Shown here: positions 1 through 10,899 of the stretch, piece by piece
Layout of the letters: each line of letters opens with the position of its first letter
Position numbering within the stretch: the stretch's first letter is position 1
Assembly (NCBI GenBank): GCA_021234155.1
Contig: JAJEKV010000019.1
Location: 2,612,697 to 2,676,696 of the forward strand
Source: Isoetes taiwanensis
Lineage: Eukaryota; Streptophyta; Lycopodiopsida; Isoetales; Isoetaceae
Direction: 5' to 3'
Length of the DNA stretch: 64,000 nt
Translations under genes and position numbers: made by a program
The notes under the pieces: model-generated
The model's input: only the letters and a program-made list of their open reading frames with translations
The model's database searches: none
Told to the model about the DNA's origin: nothing

Positions 1-1143
1 ACCACAACTTCATTCCCTTGTAGAGTGTTGTAGAGGAGTCTTCAACCCGCGATTAGAAGTAAAGCTCCGAGTATTGAGCAGTTTTTCCTTGACTCTGGAA
101 ATCTCCATACCCGAGCTCCACGGATGTTAGGGTTAGAGCCCCTCCTTCATCCCTTCGATCCTTCCACCCAAGGTTCACGACAATTTAAAAGTGGCAGAGC
201 CTTTTTTGGTGCCACTTAGCCTTGTGGAAGAGTGAATAATTTAGGCGCTAATTTTTTGGTGCGATGGGAGCACTCTTACGGCGGTCCTCGACATGTAATT
301 GTTAAATGCTTGAATGCAGCGAGACGGAGCAGCACAACTTTCCAGATTTTTCTTGTACTTGTCTCAGACTCTTCTTGTCCCTTTGGTGTAGAAGCAGTCT
401 TTCTGCTTCACTTGTGATACCTGGAAACTTGGCACAAATCTTGCCCGTATTTCAAGCTACATCTCCGGTCCCTGGGTAGCCCGAAGAATGGAGTTGACCA
501 GTGATCACCGGTGAGTCAGGGTGAATCTTTTGCAAGAAGAAAGGATGGATCGGTTAAGGTATTCCGACAAAAGAAAACCTGAGCTCACAGGTGTTTGTTT
601 CTTCTTCTTTACTTATTTGGTAGAAGCATCCTAAAACAGCTGCAAGCTGTGGGCTGAGTCATCTATATACCCTCTCATCCTCTTCGCACCCTCTGTAAAT
701 TAAGTTTCCTCGCCCGGGTTGTGAGTTTTAAATTTGCATGTAAAAGATGAGCGTGTTCTTTAGTTTGAACTTAGGACATGCGATCATTCTCGAAAAGCGG
801 GCTAAAAGAATTACGTACGGTGCGGCTTTAGCCAGCCCAAACTACTATTTAGAAATTTAATCACATCGAAATTTAAATTGGCGGATGGTTTGTATCTTCC
901 TGCGGCATTGGGGACCTGCACCAGGGTTGGGATCGGTGATGGCGACTTAGAGATAGCGTACGCTGTGTGACCAAAACGCTAAGCCTTGCATATGTGTTTT
1001 CACGACCCGTCCTATTGCAAGCGGTTGATTTGTCTTCGATGACACAGACTAAGGTAGGAAAGCCGGAGGAGGCAGGGGAACTGCAACTGTGGCGCCATGG
1101 AGCGGGGATCTGCTTGAGAATGCAGCGATGATACAAGTATTAG
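1..1143. other. No supported gene
   Basis: Mixed-composition DNA with only short open frames on both strands, none recognisable. No repeat, RNA gene or promoter stands out. Confidence 0.5.
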
Positions 1144-1437
1144 ATCTTGAATACACTCTTGAAGAGACCCGACGAGGAAAAGCCAAAGACTCTGGTGGGG
1201 CTGCGGGATCCAAGTGATCTGATGGCCCAGGAATTGCTAGCGCGTGAAGGGGTGAGTTTGAGGAAGATGCCTATGTTATTTAAAGCAGCCAAGACATGCG
1301 GTATGTGTTTAAATAATGGAGCTGGCGATAAGCTCGTAGTTCATTGTTTCTTTGTAAGGCATTTTCAACCGATAGATGATTTGCTCTACGGGTTGGAGAT
1401 GCTTCGGCAAGAAGGCACTAATGGATCGAGGAAGTAG
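1144..1437 (+). CDS. Hypothetical short open frame, unrecognised
   Basis: An open frame of about 97 codons follows a stop at 1141. The first ATG is at 1222, which would give 72 residues. The upstream part is charged and Leu-rich (RPDEEKPKTLVGLRD) and reads like coding sequence. Later there is a CGMC pair (Cys-x2-Cys) and a hydrophobic end. I do not recognise a family. It lies just before the 1.65-2.66 kb tandem array and has no partner open frame. It may be an old exon or a mobile-element fragment; chance is also possible. Confidence 0.2.
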   Translation: MLNTLLKRPDEEKPKTLVGLRDPSDLMAQELLAREGVSLRKMPMLFKAAKTCGMCLNNGAGDKLVVHCFFVRHFQPIDDLLYGLEMLRQEGTNGSRK

Positions 1438-1649
1438 AAGCTTGATTCCGTTTTGGGTGTGTTTTCATGAACATTTGCGAATGTTGTACATAGATGGGAG
1501 GCTAGGACTAAGGCCGGGGAGATCGCGGTTCAAATGCATACTCTGGCGGGTCGTAGGAGGGGGCCTCCACCACAGCCAGAACCACTCCTCTTGATATTGG
1601 GAAGAGATGGTTCGAGGAGAATGTTCAGGAGCGGGGCTAGAGGCACTTG
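1438..1649. other. Spacer before tandem array
   Basis: G-rich spacer with no supported feature. Confidence 0.4.
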
Positions 1650-2660
1650 GGACTAAAAGCGGGAGGGGAGATAGAAGTCACGATTACTTGTAGAGAATGC
1701 AAGCCTTGGCTTCCTCCTACGTGGTTTCCCTGTGGTTGGTTGTAAGGGCCTCCCACCCGGTCGAGCCCACTCCCTTCCACTTGTGTCGGCGAAGATGGTT
1801 GAGGAAGGAGTGACTACGGCCCCAGATTAGAGCCACTAACTACCGGACTTCTGGGGAGGTGGGCTAGGGATTCTGCGACTTCGCGAGTGAGAATGCCCGA
1901 AAACTCTGTCTACATTCTCGACTTCGCAGAGTGAATGCCTTAACCATCGAACTCGGTTAGTTCACACATGGAGTCTTAGGTTGGGTAAGGCATTCCCCAG
2001 GCTTCATGGCCAGGGAATGCATCTGACAAGCTACGTGGTTTCCACGTATTGGTTGGTTGTAGAGGCCTCCCACTTGTCGAGGCCACATCCCGCCGCGTAT
2101 TGACGAGGGTTGAAGGCGGTCTTTGATTGGGTAGAGGCCTAGACACACCACCGAGAGGGGCCAGGAGTTGTAGGGTTCAGCTGCGGGGCATTAAAAAACG
2201 CTTCCCTTACATGATAATGGGAGATAGAAGGAGTGTTTAAGGCGTACGCGTTGGCTCTGCAGAGTGCACTAGAGCTGCGTTTTCTGCGACTCCGCAGTGA
2301 AAGGCAGCCAGCAACTACGTGGTTGATGCGAGGCCTCCACCCAATGAGCCCATCCCGCCATGATATTCGGCCGAAGATGGTTAGAAGGAGGCGGTCTTTG
2401 ATTGGGTAGAGGCTATGCGACCACCTACGAGAGTGGGTTGCTAAGAGTTGGCTGCGGGGCCAGTCAAAACCGCTTCCCTTACTTGTGTCCAGGAGAGATA
2501 GAGGAGAGTGGTTGGGGAAGCTGTGCGAGGAGCCAACTCTAAGTGCTGTAGAGCCTGCGTTTTCACCAGGCTGCGGTCGGCGACCAACACCTGATGGTTG
2601 GTCGCCCGAGGCCTCCGCGGTCGGGCCGGTCCTCTTCACAATACCGATGGCGTGGTTGAA
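1650..2660. repeat. Imperfect tandem array, unit about 280 bp
   Basis: The phrase CTACGTGGTT plus GGCCTCC occurs near 1718, 2031 and 2314, with a weaker match near 2590. A second anchor, GCGGTCTTTGATTGGGTAG, is at 2116 and 2391. A third, GGGAGATAGA-like, is at about 1658, 2216 and 2491. All anchors agree on a unit of 275-313 bp. Copies are diverged and contain indels. The 196-residue minus-strand open frame across 2139-2729 runs through the repeats and is probably incidental. It could be a satellite remnant or the repeated part of an LTR. Confidence 0.7.
2579..2606. other. Perfect 10-bp hairpin in array
   Basis: GGCGACCAAC at 2579-2588 is the exact reverse complement of GTTGGTCGCC at 2597-2606, with an 8-nt loop. 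It sits in the last repeat copy and has no T-run, so it is not a terminator of the bacterial type. Confidence 0.6.
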
Positions 2661-3126
2661 GTGGCTGGGGCAGATTAGGCCTGCTGGCTTGCACAAAGAC
2701 CATTGGCGGGTATCACATTCTCGACTCACGAGTGAGAGAGAACATGACGGTTCCTAAGAATGTGAAGACATTGGGTGGAAATTTGTGCAATCGAATCGCG
2801 AGTCGAGAATCCCTCAACACATAGCGGTCCGAGTGTACCTCCCTCTTCTAGCCTACATGAGTCGAGAAGTTCACCGACTCGCGAGTAGGAAGAGGCTGCT
2901 TCTGGGCTGTTGGCAAGCTGAAATATTCTCAACTTCGCCACTCCTACGCATATGCAGGTGGATTTTAACATTGAAAGGTGCAGTAGGAATTACGTGAAGC
3001 AATTCCTATTACGAGTTCTTCTTTGGGAAAGACATTCCCTAGTTATTTTACATTGATACTCGCAATATCTTACTTCCCTTTTGATCTCATTGATTTCTAT
3101 CTCGGTTGCTTGCGCTACTACTCTAA
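2661..3126. other. No gene; CGAGTCG-type short motifs
   Basis: Short motifs such as GAGTCGAGAA and GACTCGCGAG recur in both orientations near 2720, 2795, 2860 and 2877. They may be a degenerate edge of the preceding array. No coding sequence is supported. Confidence 0.35.
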
Positions 3127-3306
3127 CCACTATTCTCACTTGTGCGCACAATTAATATTCAATTCCAACCACAAGCGAAAGATACTTGGCAGAAAACAAT
3201 ACAAAAGATTAATGAGATTAATGAGAAAAGCAGAGAAACGATGGAAGCAGTCTGGGAGAAACGGGTGGAGAGCGTGCAGGAAAAGGTAGGGGTAAAAATT
3301 TGCTGA
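3127..3306 (+). pseudogene. Coding-like fragment, amphipathic helix
   Basis: A 59-codon open frame between stops at 3124 and 3304. Residues from about codon 15 on are rich in Lys, Glu and Gln with regular hydrophobic spacing (DTWQKTIQKINEINEKSR and on), typical of a helical or coiled-coil protein. No ATG lies at its start, so it would be an internal piece. The neighbourhood is repeat-rich, so a fragment of a mobile-element protein is the simplest reading. The family is not identified. The strand is chosen because the other two + frames are poorer in protein-like composition. Confidence 0.35.
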
Positions 3307-3925
3307 TATTACAAAACATACACGGAAGATTTCTTTGGATAGGGGAGGGAGGCACCGAGTTTAAAACATATTAATTATAATTGGGTGACTTTAAAGTGAA
3401 TAAGGATTTGTGGTACGTAGAATATGCTCCGGGGATTGGCAAGAGCCTCAACATGAGTACCGATAAAATGCTGCTTAAGGACTTCTGTGAAAACTAAGCG
3501 GCACTAAAAAGGGCCTCACTTTCTTCTCGAGCTGATAGCGGCAATGAATCTGCCCTTGAGAACCCCGGCGGAGGCGTCTGATCAATCGACCAAGCTGCTG
3601 TCATAAGATGGCCTTTAGGTCATTTCGGTTCGTCGATCGCTGATCCGTGGCGAGCTGGGGAAACATGCGGAGGAAGGTGATGTTCGAGGGAAGCGGGGGA
3701 AGAATGGTGGGGAGAGGGAAGAGGTGCTTGATTAGTGCAGGCGCACCCTTGAACCTCGTAAAGATTTTGTATAAAACCATTGTCGCGTGTAGGCCATGCC
3801 CACTCCTTGGCGTGGCGATTGAATTCTTCGGCGATGAAAGCCCGGTTCCCCGACCTACGAAGAGCCGATGGCTACATGACAAAATATGAAAGGGTAGGTT
3901 ATATGTTTATATATGTTATCTTATG
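3307..3925. other. No supported gene
   Basis: Two overlapping antiparallel open frames (3601-3882 on -, 3647-3889 on +) shadow each other in GC-richer sequence and neither is recognised. Otherwise this is spacer. Confidence 0.4.
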
Positions 3926-3998
3926 TATTTAATAAGGGTTTCAATGGTTGTATTTAATATGGTTTCAATGGTTGTATTTAATATGGTTTCAATAGTTG
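3926..3998. repeat. 24-bp tandem repeat, three copies
   Basis: TATTTAATATGGTTTCAATG followed by GTTG repeats at 3926, 3951 and 3975 with one- or two-base differences. It opens an AT-rich run to about 4200 in which TTTAATATGGTT and GGTTGTATG recur irregularly, as if the array has decayed. Confidence 0.75.
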
Positions 3999-4239
3999 CA
4001 ATGTTTATATGGTTTTAGAATGGAGTGTGGTTGTATGCTTTAATATGGTTATATATGATTTTTTGGTTAATATGGTTGTATGATTTTTAGGTTAATAATA
4101 AGTTTGTACTTGTTTAATATGATTATATTTAAGCTTATGTTTGTATGGTTTTATATGGTTCCTTATGGTACTTATTTGTGGTGTTTTGGGGCTATATGGT
4201 TTTAATGTGGAAAAGCTTTTTCATTAGGGAGCATGTAGA
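3999..4239. other. AT-rich degenerate continuation of repeat
   Basis: T- and A-rich DNA with scattered ATATGGTT motifs. No coding signal until about 4240. Confidence 0.5.
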
Positions 4240-5003
4240 GATGAGTAAAATGGAGCCGAGGGGAGATTCCAAAGGAGGCCATTGCCCTAGGCTCCAATGG
4301 AGGGAAGATGGGTTGCCTTTTTGTTGCACCCTTGCAGCGGGGCGGTATTCTTGAGGGCATAATAGCTACTTGATTGATCCATTTGATAGTGTGAATGATG
4401 AGGTTTGGGGATATGAACATCTTGGAGTTGGCATTGTGAAGCTTCTTGCTCGAAGTTGATACTATCATGTCCCGAGAGGAAGCTCTAGTATTGATTGCAT
4501 TGTGTGCTTTCGAGTACGGAGTCCCAAGCTCAGTTAGAGATGGCCAATTAGATTTATTACACACAAGAATGGTGATCCTCTAGAATGCCCTACTTGAACT
4601 ACACACCCCAAGGCCACTGAGGCCATGTGGAAGATTTGGTGAAGTGCGATGAGCATCCTTTGATCACAAGGAAGAGGCGCTATGTCTTTCATAAAAGCGA
4701 TAAAAGGTGCCCAAAGAGGCCTAGAAGTGACAAATATTTAGAAAGGATGGAAAGGTATGGCACCAACCAAAGAAGAAAGGCACGGAGCAGATGGGGACAA
4801 GAGTGTTGCAACCTAGATTTACTTACAGAGTGCATTACAATGTGGATGACCTGCGTGCGGGGATAAAGGTCCCAATACATTGGGCCCGGCTTCAAAAGAT
4901 AGGATTAATTTCATTTACTCCTTGTGTAGGAATTCGGCTATGATGAAAACCACGGGACGTTTGCTATATATCAATTGGGGAATGAAGGTATGTATGAGGA
5001 GCA

Positions 5004-5555
5004 TTGAGATGGATTCTTGGGGTGAACAAGAGTGTGTTTCTGGGATCTTGGGAGGCGAGGTTAGAAAGGGCACACTTTGTTTCCAACATGGTAGTAATGC
5101 ACTCACTGAAGCACTACTTTGACAAATACTCACAAGGAGCCATTCTGCGGTGCCCGAGGCTTTGTGAGGATACATGTCTTTCAATCTATGCCCACAAATT
5201 CGAGAAGGTGAGCAGTACGGTGTGCGGGGGTAGTTACCAGAATGTTGCCACAACACTATATCCAAGGTGCCTTAAGGAGGTCAACTCCATCCTAGGAAAC
5301 CTCTTGGAGGTAAGGCCTCTTTCTCAATCACATTTCGACAGGATTATGGAGCACTCACTTCTACCGGGCGTGAGTGTCCCACCACAACACATGCCATTCT
5401 CAAAGTGCAACGCCTGCATTCCAACTCAGGATACACTTGCATCAACTGCAATAGAGAAAGAAGAATGGCAATTGGGAGCAATTTACTTGAGATCACCAAA
5501 GGGACCAAATATCATGCAGAGGCGGTTGTATTGGCGTTGGAGAACATTTTACTAG
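5004..5555 (+). pseudogene. N-terminal/middle part of copy C transposase-like ORF
   Basis: The longest uninterrupted piece of copy C, about 183 codons. It contains many cysteines (RCPRLCEDTCLS, YPRCLKEV) and ends its informative part with PFSKCNACIPTQD, where Cys-x2-Cys fits a small zinc site before the HDKMD region. The homologous reading then continues in the frame starting at 5405, so a frameshift lies near 5405-5440. The start given is the first ATG and has no special support. Confidence 0.45.
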
Positions 5556-5722
5556 GATGCGGACAAATTTTTGTGTGTATAATTCATGATAAGATGGACC
5601 AACACAAGACTTTTCTTGCAAAGCTAGATCCTTTACCCAAGCGTTGTCAAAGCGGCTTTTTAGGATAGTAAGTGGCGGGTGTATTAGCACATGGTCATGG
5701 AGGCCCGGAACATATATGGTCA
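5405..5722 (+). pseudogene. HDKMD-HGHG segment of copy C
   Basis: One frame carries CINCNRERRMAIG, then GTKYHAEAVVLALEN, IHDKMDQHKT at 5582-5611, a premature TAG at 5666, and HGHGGPEHIWSFWP from 5690, ending at TGA 5720. The in-frame stop between two conserved motifs marks it as broken. The Asp residues of HDKMD are candidates for a metal-binding site, by inference only. Confidence 0.5.
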
Positions 5723-5939
5723 TTTTGGCCTTGATCTATGGAGAGATGATCAAACTTCCATGTGAGGCTCTATTTTCCAAGTCTGCACGAGAACACTAGA
5801 GAAAGGAGGATCGATAGAAGGGAGGTATTCCCCTTCAGCACACCCATTTTTGAAGACTTTGATGGATGATCCAAGCTTTGTTGCAAAGCTGGGATAAAAA
5901 AGCTCACATCCAAGGTGTCCTAATAGTGAATCAGGAGGG

Positions 5940-6560
5940 ACTTGGGATGATTTCCCTTACTTGAGAAATCCTTTGCTGAGGAGCTATGTGTTGAGTTGGA
6001 CAAGCTGTTGGAAAGAAAACAAGAATAGATGGATGTTTGGGGCAATGTCGTACTTAGCCTACGGTGATGGGAGTATTCAAAGTTGTGAAAGTGGGATTCA
6101 TGATGGTTGGTGTCACATGATGATATAGGTAGTTCTTTGGAACTTTCTCCACCAAGCTCAAAGCGTGACCACTCTCCACTGAACTAATGGATGTGTTTGA
6201 GAGCGCATTGACCCCAACCCAGTAAACTTTCTTGATGGATGAGGTTCTGAGATTGGAAATCATTTGTAGAAGGGATACTTGCTAGATGGCGGAACCCGGT
6301 TGAGGGGCACAAAACCCACTTCAATTCAAGTTTTTGGGTTAGGGATGGAATACCAATCATGCAATATAAGTGGAGACGGTGACAAGTTGTGGATGCACGT
6401 ACAAGGGTATGAGTTGTGGCAAAGGGGTCTTTGGCACGGTGAAGTTCTCTCATTCTAAAAGAGCTGACCAAAACCACTACCTCCCTTTAAAGGCGGTCAA
6501 AGACTCTATGGCCGGGTGAAGGGCATCAAAAAGGATTACATAGCGCCTTTGGGATGATGT
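5940..6560 (+). pseudogene. ENKNR-GHTHED segment of copy C
   Basis: FPYLRNPLLRSYVLSW runs into SCWKENKNRWMFGAMSYLAYGDG. After frameshifts come VGFMMVG, then SHDDIG in place of GHTHED. Further on, NPVEGHKTHFNS and DGIPIMQYKWRR match the layout of the equivalent part of copy A (a GHS..F and DSNHAM segment). Several frame changes and stops make this non-functional. Confidence 0.5.
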
Positions 6561-7060
6561 TAGGAAATGGAAAGCACACCTCCACTCTTAAGAAAAATCA
6601 AATGGACTCCCTAATCAAATGCTTGGGAAAGTTGTGACATGCTTAAGCCCGAGCGACCATGTGGGAGGGAGCTAAGAGGCAGGGTTCTTACCCGAGTCAA
6701 AGATGGGGAGGGTTCTCAAGGTGCAAGCCGCGTCTAGAATGCTCGGCAGGTCCCAACAAAAGGGTTCAAAAGAGTGGTTTTGTGGGAAGTAAGGCCTCAA
6801 AGCAGAAGTGGTTTTGATCTTCTGAGTGGGGATCCCTTTTAGGGACATCAAGGAAGGTGCTTTGTGCTAGTAAGGCGATGATGAGAATATCCAATATGGT
6901 TGGGGGTGGCACTCTGCGATGCTGACCACCACTATGCACGATGGAAGGAGTTAGCGTCTGGATTCCAAATTCAATATTGGGGAGCCCATTGGGAGCACAA
7001 GAGGCCAACTTGAAGGAGCAATACAGCGGCTGGCGGGAGAAAGTAACCATCATTCAATTA

Positions 7061-7479
7061 AATTGGGATTATGTCTTAATTTTGGGATAAATTTTTATAA
7101 TATTGCACTTTTTTAGTAACTTTTGTTAAATTTACTTTTAGTAACTTTGTTGCCCTTAGACTAGAATAGGCGTTAACATATAATCACACACGAGAATATA
7201 ATTCACACATAACTTCAAATTACAAAATCATATATCATGAAACTCAATTAGTACACAACTTTTTATTAAGAAGTGATTGATACATAGTAGCTTGTTTTCA
7301 TTTTCCACCAACATCCCCAAGGATATGAGAACCTTATTCACCCATCACGAGGGTATTGTAACTCTGTTTTTAGGAATAGTTTTGGAGTCCATGGGTACAA
7401 TGCGGTTTCAATGTCTAGCCAAAGATCGGATCACTAGGATTTCTCCTCCCACCCCTCTTTGTCAACAATCACAGATATC
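7061..7479. other. Junction between copies C and A, AT-rich
   Basis: AT-rich DNA with a near-duplicate phrase (TTTTAGTAACTTTTGTT at about 7110 and TTTTAGTAACTTTGTT near 7135). A small + open frame at 7277-7495 is unrecognised. The two transposon-like copies converge here. Confidence 0.4.
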
Positions 7480-9860
7480 TTTCTTTTATCGTTGACATTA
7501 TAAAGCGATGTCTTTGGACACCACCATTCCATAGCACCTTATTGAAGTTAACATCACCTTCTTCTTTGCAAATGTCACGAGATAGTCCATCCCAACCACC
7601 TTTGGATAGGTCTCTAGATACTGCTGGTTTTACCTACTACAAATTGAGAATTTGGCACTCCACGTCGATGAAAGGTTCATAACAATCCATGCACAGATAT
7701 TTGGCCTATCCTTCTTAGGAACAACATAGTGTTTGCTCCAGTTGAGGAGGAGCATATGCCTTCCTGATACTAGTAATGTGTTGCATCATCTTGATGAAGC
7801 ACCGACTAATGTTTTTCCACTTACCCACTTTTAGGGAACCACCTTCCGGTAGTACATTACGAGGATGTGTCTACCTCATCCAACAAGTTGATCACCTTCT
7901 TCCGGTAAATCTATCAATGCACGATTAGTCTCATGCAGATTAGTTTGCCAATGCTTGATGTAGTCATTGATGCCATCCTTAGTCAAGCCCAATTGCTTGA
8001 CTTCTTGATTAGTTTTTAGAGGCTTTTTGGTTGACGGGGAGGTATCATAGGCTTGCCATTTGCATCCACTAGCAAATTTCTGCCCCACCTCTCCACTTCT
8101 CCTCACGAAGGTCTCATTTTCCATTGCATGATTGGAATCCCTTCTCTCACCCAAAAAGTGAATTGAAGAAGTGCAGGAATGACCTTCGTATAGAGCATAA
8201 CCATCCACAAAAACTCTTCCAATCAGGGCACTTCTTCTATGATAGATCACACTATAGGAGATGGATTTGTACACATCCATGGGAAATATTTCCAATAGCA
8301 CAGAGTTTAGTATGTCTGTTGTCTCAATACATGACTATATTTTCAAACAATGCATCCACATCCTCATGAGTATGTCAGGGCATTACAGGAACCTTGACTC
8401 TTTCAAAAATACCCACGGTACATTAAGTAGGATAAGAAAGAAACATCCACCTATTCTTATTTTGGCCGGCCCCAATTATCTAGATTTGCAGAGAGAGGAG
8501 CTTTTCACAGAGGATCTGAGAGTTTATACGAGATGTTGAAGCTCCAACATATTCATTAGGTCCATTCCCTCCTAAATCTTGCCTTGCCCTAGAAAACTTT
8601 TGATACTATTACAGGGGTTCCATCCAACAGTACGTATGTAGTGCACGGCTGGCTGTGGGATCTGTAGGTGACAATTGTAACCCCTTCTCATAGTTTCTTA
8701 AACACTCATGATACTCCAATGCTTAATCAGGTTATCACTCCACAACTCCTAGTAAAATGGCCATAATAGATTAGAACGTAATATTACTTGGTCATTTGAA
8801 ATGCACTTAAAAGGTATGATCTTCCACATGACTTAGGAATGTACTTGAATTGTGGAAGACCAGTCTTACATTGAGGTCCATTTTATCATGTATATACATA
8901 GATAGTTATTAGGCCATTCGCAGTTAAGGTCCTCCACCATCCAATAAGTTGATCTACATGATAGTTGATGCATCATATGAGTCCTTCATATGGTGGGCTA
9001 CATATCTTTGCCCTTAGACTTGGTTGCACAGTCTTATCTAGTGTCTCCTTCAGCTTAGCACATAAATTGCATGGCAAGTTGTTTTAGAAGTTGCTATGGT
9101 CACATGCTTGAAATGCTTATTCCATAGCCTACTAAAAGCTGGGGTGGGATATAGAGGCCCTCAAGTTCAGAAGTAATGCGTTTTGCATTTCTCCCTAATA
9201 TGCTCTTATACGGGTACAATGGGATGGCAATCTCTTTTCAACAATAACTCTACCTGTTCATCCTTCTTACTCTTATGTGGCATGTTTTTACTACGCATTG
9301 AAATCCACATATCTTTCAAATATTTCCTTCGCGGCTATAGTTCTTGGGTAGGCCTTACGGGCCGGTGTTACAATACAATGCAATTTTACTACCATTTTCA
9401 TGTCTCTTGCGGTTATGCCAAGAAGAGGTTGGAATTCCATGTATAGCCATCCATGCTTTTGAACATATCCACTTTCCATTCAATGGGAATCTTTTCTTCT
9501 TTTGATCTTTCATCACGAATTGCATAGCCAAATATGGTGTACATGAAATTCCTCCTGCTATCACACTTATGTTCTGATATGCTTAGCTCTTGCTCCCACC
9601 AGCTCTCTATTGGCAGGCATTCTATGCGCACGAAGCCCAACAACATTCACCTCTCTAACCTTCATCGCACTGGCTTCGGAGAACAATCATGTCCCCACGA
9701 CTTGCATCTTTTGGTGGGATAATGTTTGAAGGTTTTGGAAGTGGCCTCTTACTTACTGCTTGTGTAAACATTATTGACAATGGTTCTACATCTATAGGAA
9801 GCGTGTAGTTCCCCTCAGTTGAATCTTGTCCTAGGCCATACAGCAATAGTTGGAACCTCT
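7480..9860 (-). mobile_element. Decayed transposon-like element, copy A (HDKMD/GHTHED family)
   Basis: On the minus strand the same motif order as copy C appears: HDKMD at 8876-8890, then HTHEDVDAL at 8348-8374, where the codon expected to be Gly is a TGA stop. The HDKMD to HTHED distance is about 540 bp against about 530 bp in copy C. The C-terminal open frame at 7876-8301 follows. Nucleotide similarity to copy B is visible along its length; examples are CCCAACAACATTC at 9634 and 54664, and CAATGCATCCA at 8348 and 53681. Multiple stops and frameshifts show it is dead. Ends are approximate. Confidence 0.65.
7876..8301 (-). pseudogene. C-terminal part of copy A
   Basis: A 141-codon open frame downstream (on the minus strand) of HTHEDVDAL. 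It holds ALYEGHSCTSSIHFLGE and then DSNHAMENE, which parallel EGHKTHFNS and DGIPIMQYK of copy C, and ends in an acidic, Lys-rich tail. It is the best-preserved C-terminal block of the three copies. It lacks the motif core, so it cannot act alone. Confidence 0.45.
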
Positions 9861-10369
9861 AGTTGCTTCACACAAGCTAGGCATTCTTGTTTTACTGAAC
9901 CCTTTTCCTTCCAATTGTCATATAATTTTTTGAGATTGCCACACCAACCTGTCGCCTAGTAACCATCATTCACTTTTGCGTGGGGCCGGGTCTGCTAGAA
10001 CAATAATCCCTTCTCCCTCACACTCTCTGTTTGCATGCATCGCGAGGGATCTTGACCTTTGTTTTTCCAATGCGACCCTAGTATAAAAGTACAATTTCCT
10101 TTCACCGTGGCATCATCCTTTTCATTTGGGGTCTTTTCCTTTTCCTTGCCATCATCTTTTGTCATCTTCATCCCTTTTCATTTACGGTCTTTTCCTTTCC
10201 TTTCCATACATCTTTTGTCATGCTGTTAGTTAGGGGATTTTTTCTTTGCCTTGATCACCATCATTGGGGAGACCTTAGAGTTTAGCATTTTGCATGCCAT
10301 TGACCCTAGTAGATAAAACCTATAGTAAGTTAGCATATCCAAATAACATCTCACTGACTTATGTTCTTA
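9861..10369. other. Spacer with TTTTCCTTT-rich tract
   Basis: Pyrimidine-rich stretch near 10120-10240 in which CTTTTCCTT and ATCTTTTGTCAT recur. It may be the 5' flank of copy A. No gene is supported. Confidence 0.4.
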
Positions 10370-10790
10370 AATGAAAGTTAACCTTAATAATAACCTTAAT
10401 AGCCTGTAATAACTTAATCTATAATAATAATAAGTTAACCTATAATATAGTAACTTGTAATAACCTTTAATATTTGTAACCTTAAAAACAACTTTTAAGG
10501 CTTTAGGTTAACACTTTTAAGAGATTTAGAAGTTGTAAGGTTAAAACTTCTAACCTTCAATAAATATAACCTTAGCCTAAAACTTTTAAAACAAAACTTC
10601 TAAATTCAAATTCATAAACCTTAAATCTTAAATCTTATAGCCAACTTCGAAATCTTAAATCTTATAAACCTTAGAAATCACCCAAATCTTATATAAACCT
10701 AAAATCTTATCGCTAACCTTAACCTTAAATCTTCAAATTCATTAACCTTAAATCTTATAACTTATATAACCCTTTTAATAAATGTTATTG
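10370..10790. repeat. AT-rich minisatellite-like tract (AACCTTAAATCTT)
   Basis: AACCTTAAATCTTATAA-type phrases of 13-17 bp recur with variation over about 400 bp. The sequence resembles but does not match the plant telomere repeat CCCTAAA. Low complexity removes any coding potential. Confidence 0.6.
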
Positions 10791-10899
10791 GCCGGTTATT
10801 ATGGTAGTCTGAAATTTACAAAGCGGTTATTATTTCAGTTCACAATCCCTTTCCAACTTTTCAAACTTTTACGTCTCTCATTGAACTTGAACTGCAGTG

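Larger units (their letters stand above)
4240..7060 (+). mobile_element. Decayed transposon-like element, copy C (HDKMD/GHTHED family)
   Basis: Protein-like sequence on + shifts among all three frames over about 2.3-2.8 kb. In order I see: an N-terminal segment (4250-4860); an open frame ending in PFSKCNAC (Cys pair at 5406-5417); IHDKMDQHKT at 5582-5611; HGHGGPEHIW from 5690; WKENKNRWMFG from 6009; then VGFMMVG at 6091-6111, followed one base out of frame by SHDDIG at 6113-6130. I recall the order HDKMD..KT, HGHG, ENKNR, GHTHED from uncharacterised transposon-like proteins of plants, algae and animals. The catalytic role is an inference and the family name is unverified. Ends are approximate and no terminal repeats were found. 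Confidence 0.65.

Noticed and set aside
2139-2729. 196-codon minus-strand open frame
   Set aside because: Runs through the 280-bp tandem array; its reading changes between repeat units and it has no protein-like domain.
10370-10790. Interstitial telomere repeat
   Set aside because: The unit AACCTTAAATCTT is not CCCTAAA and lacks exact periodicity.
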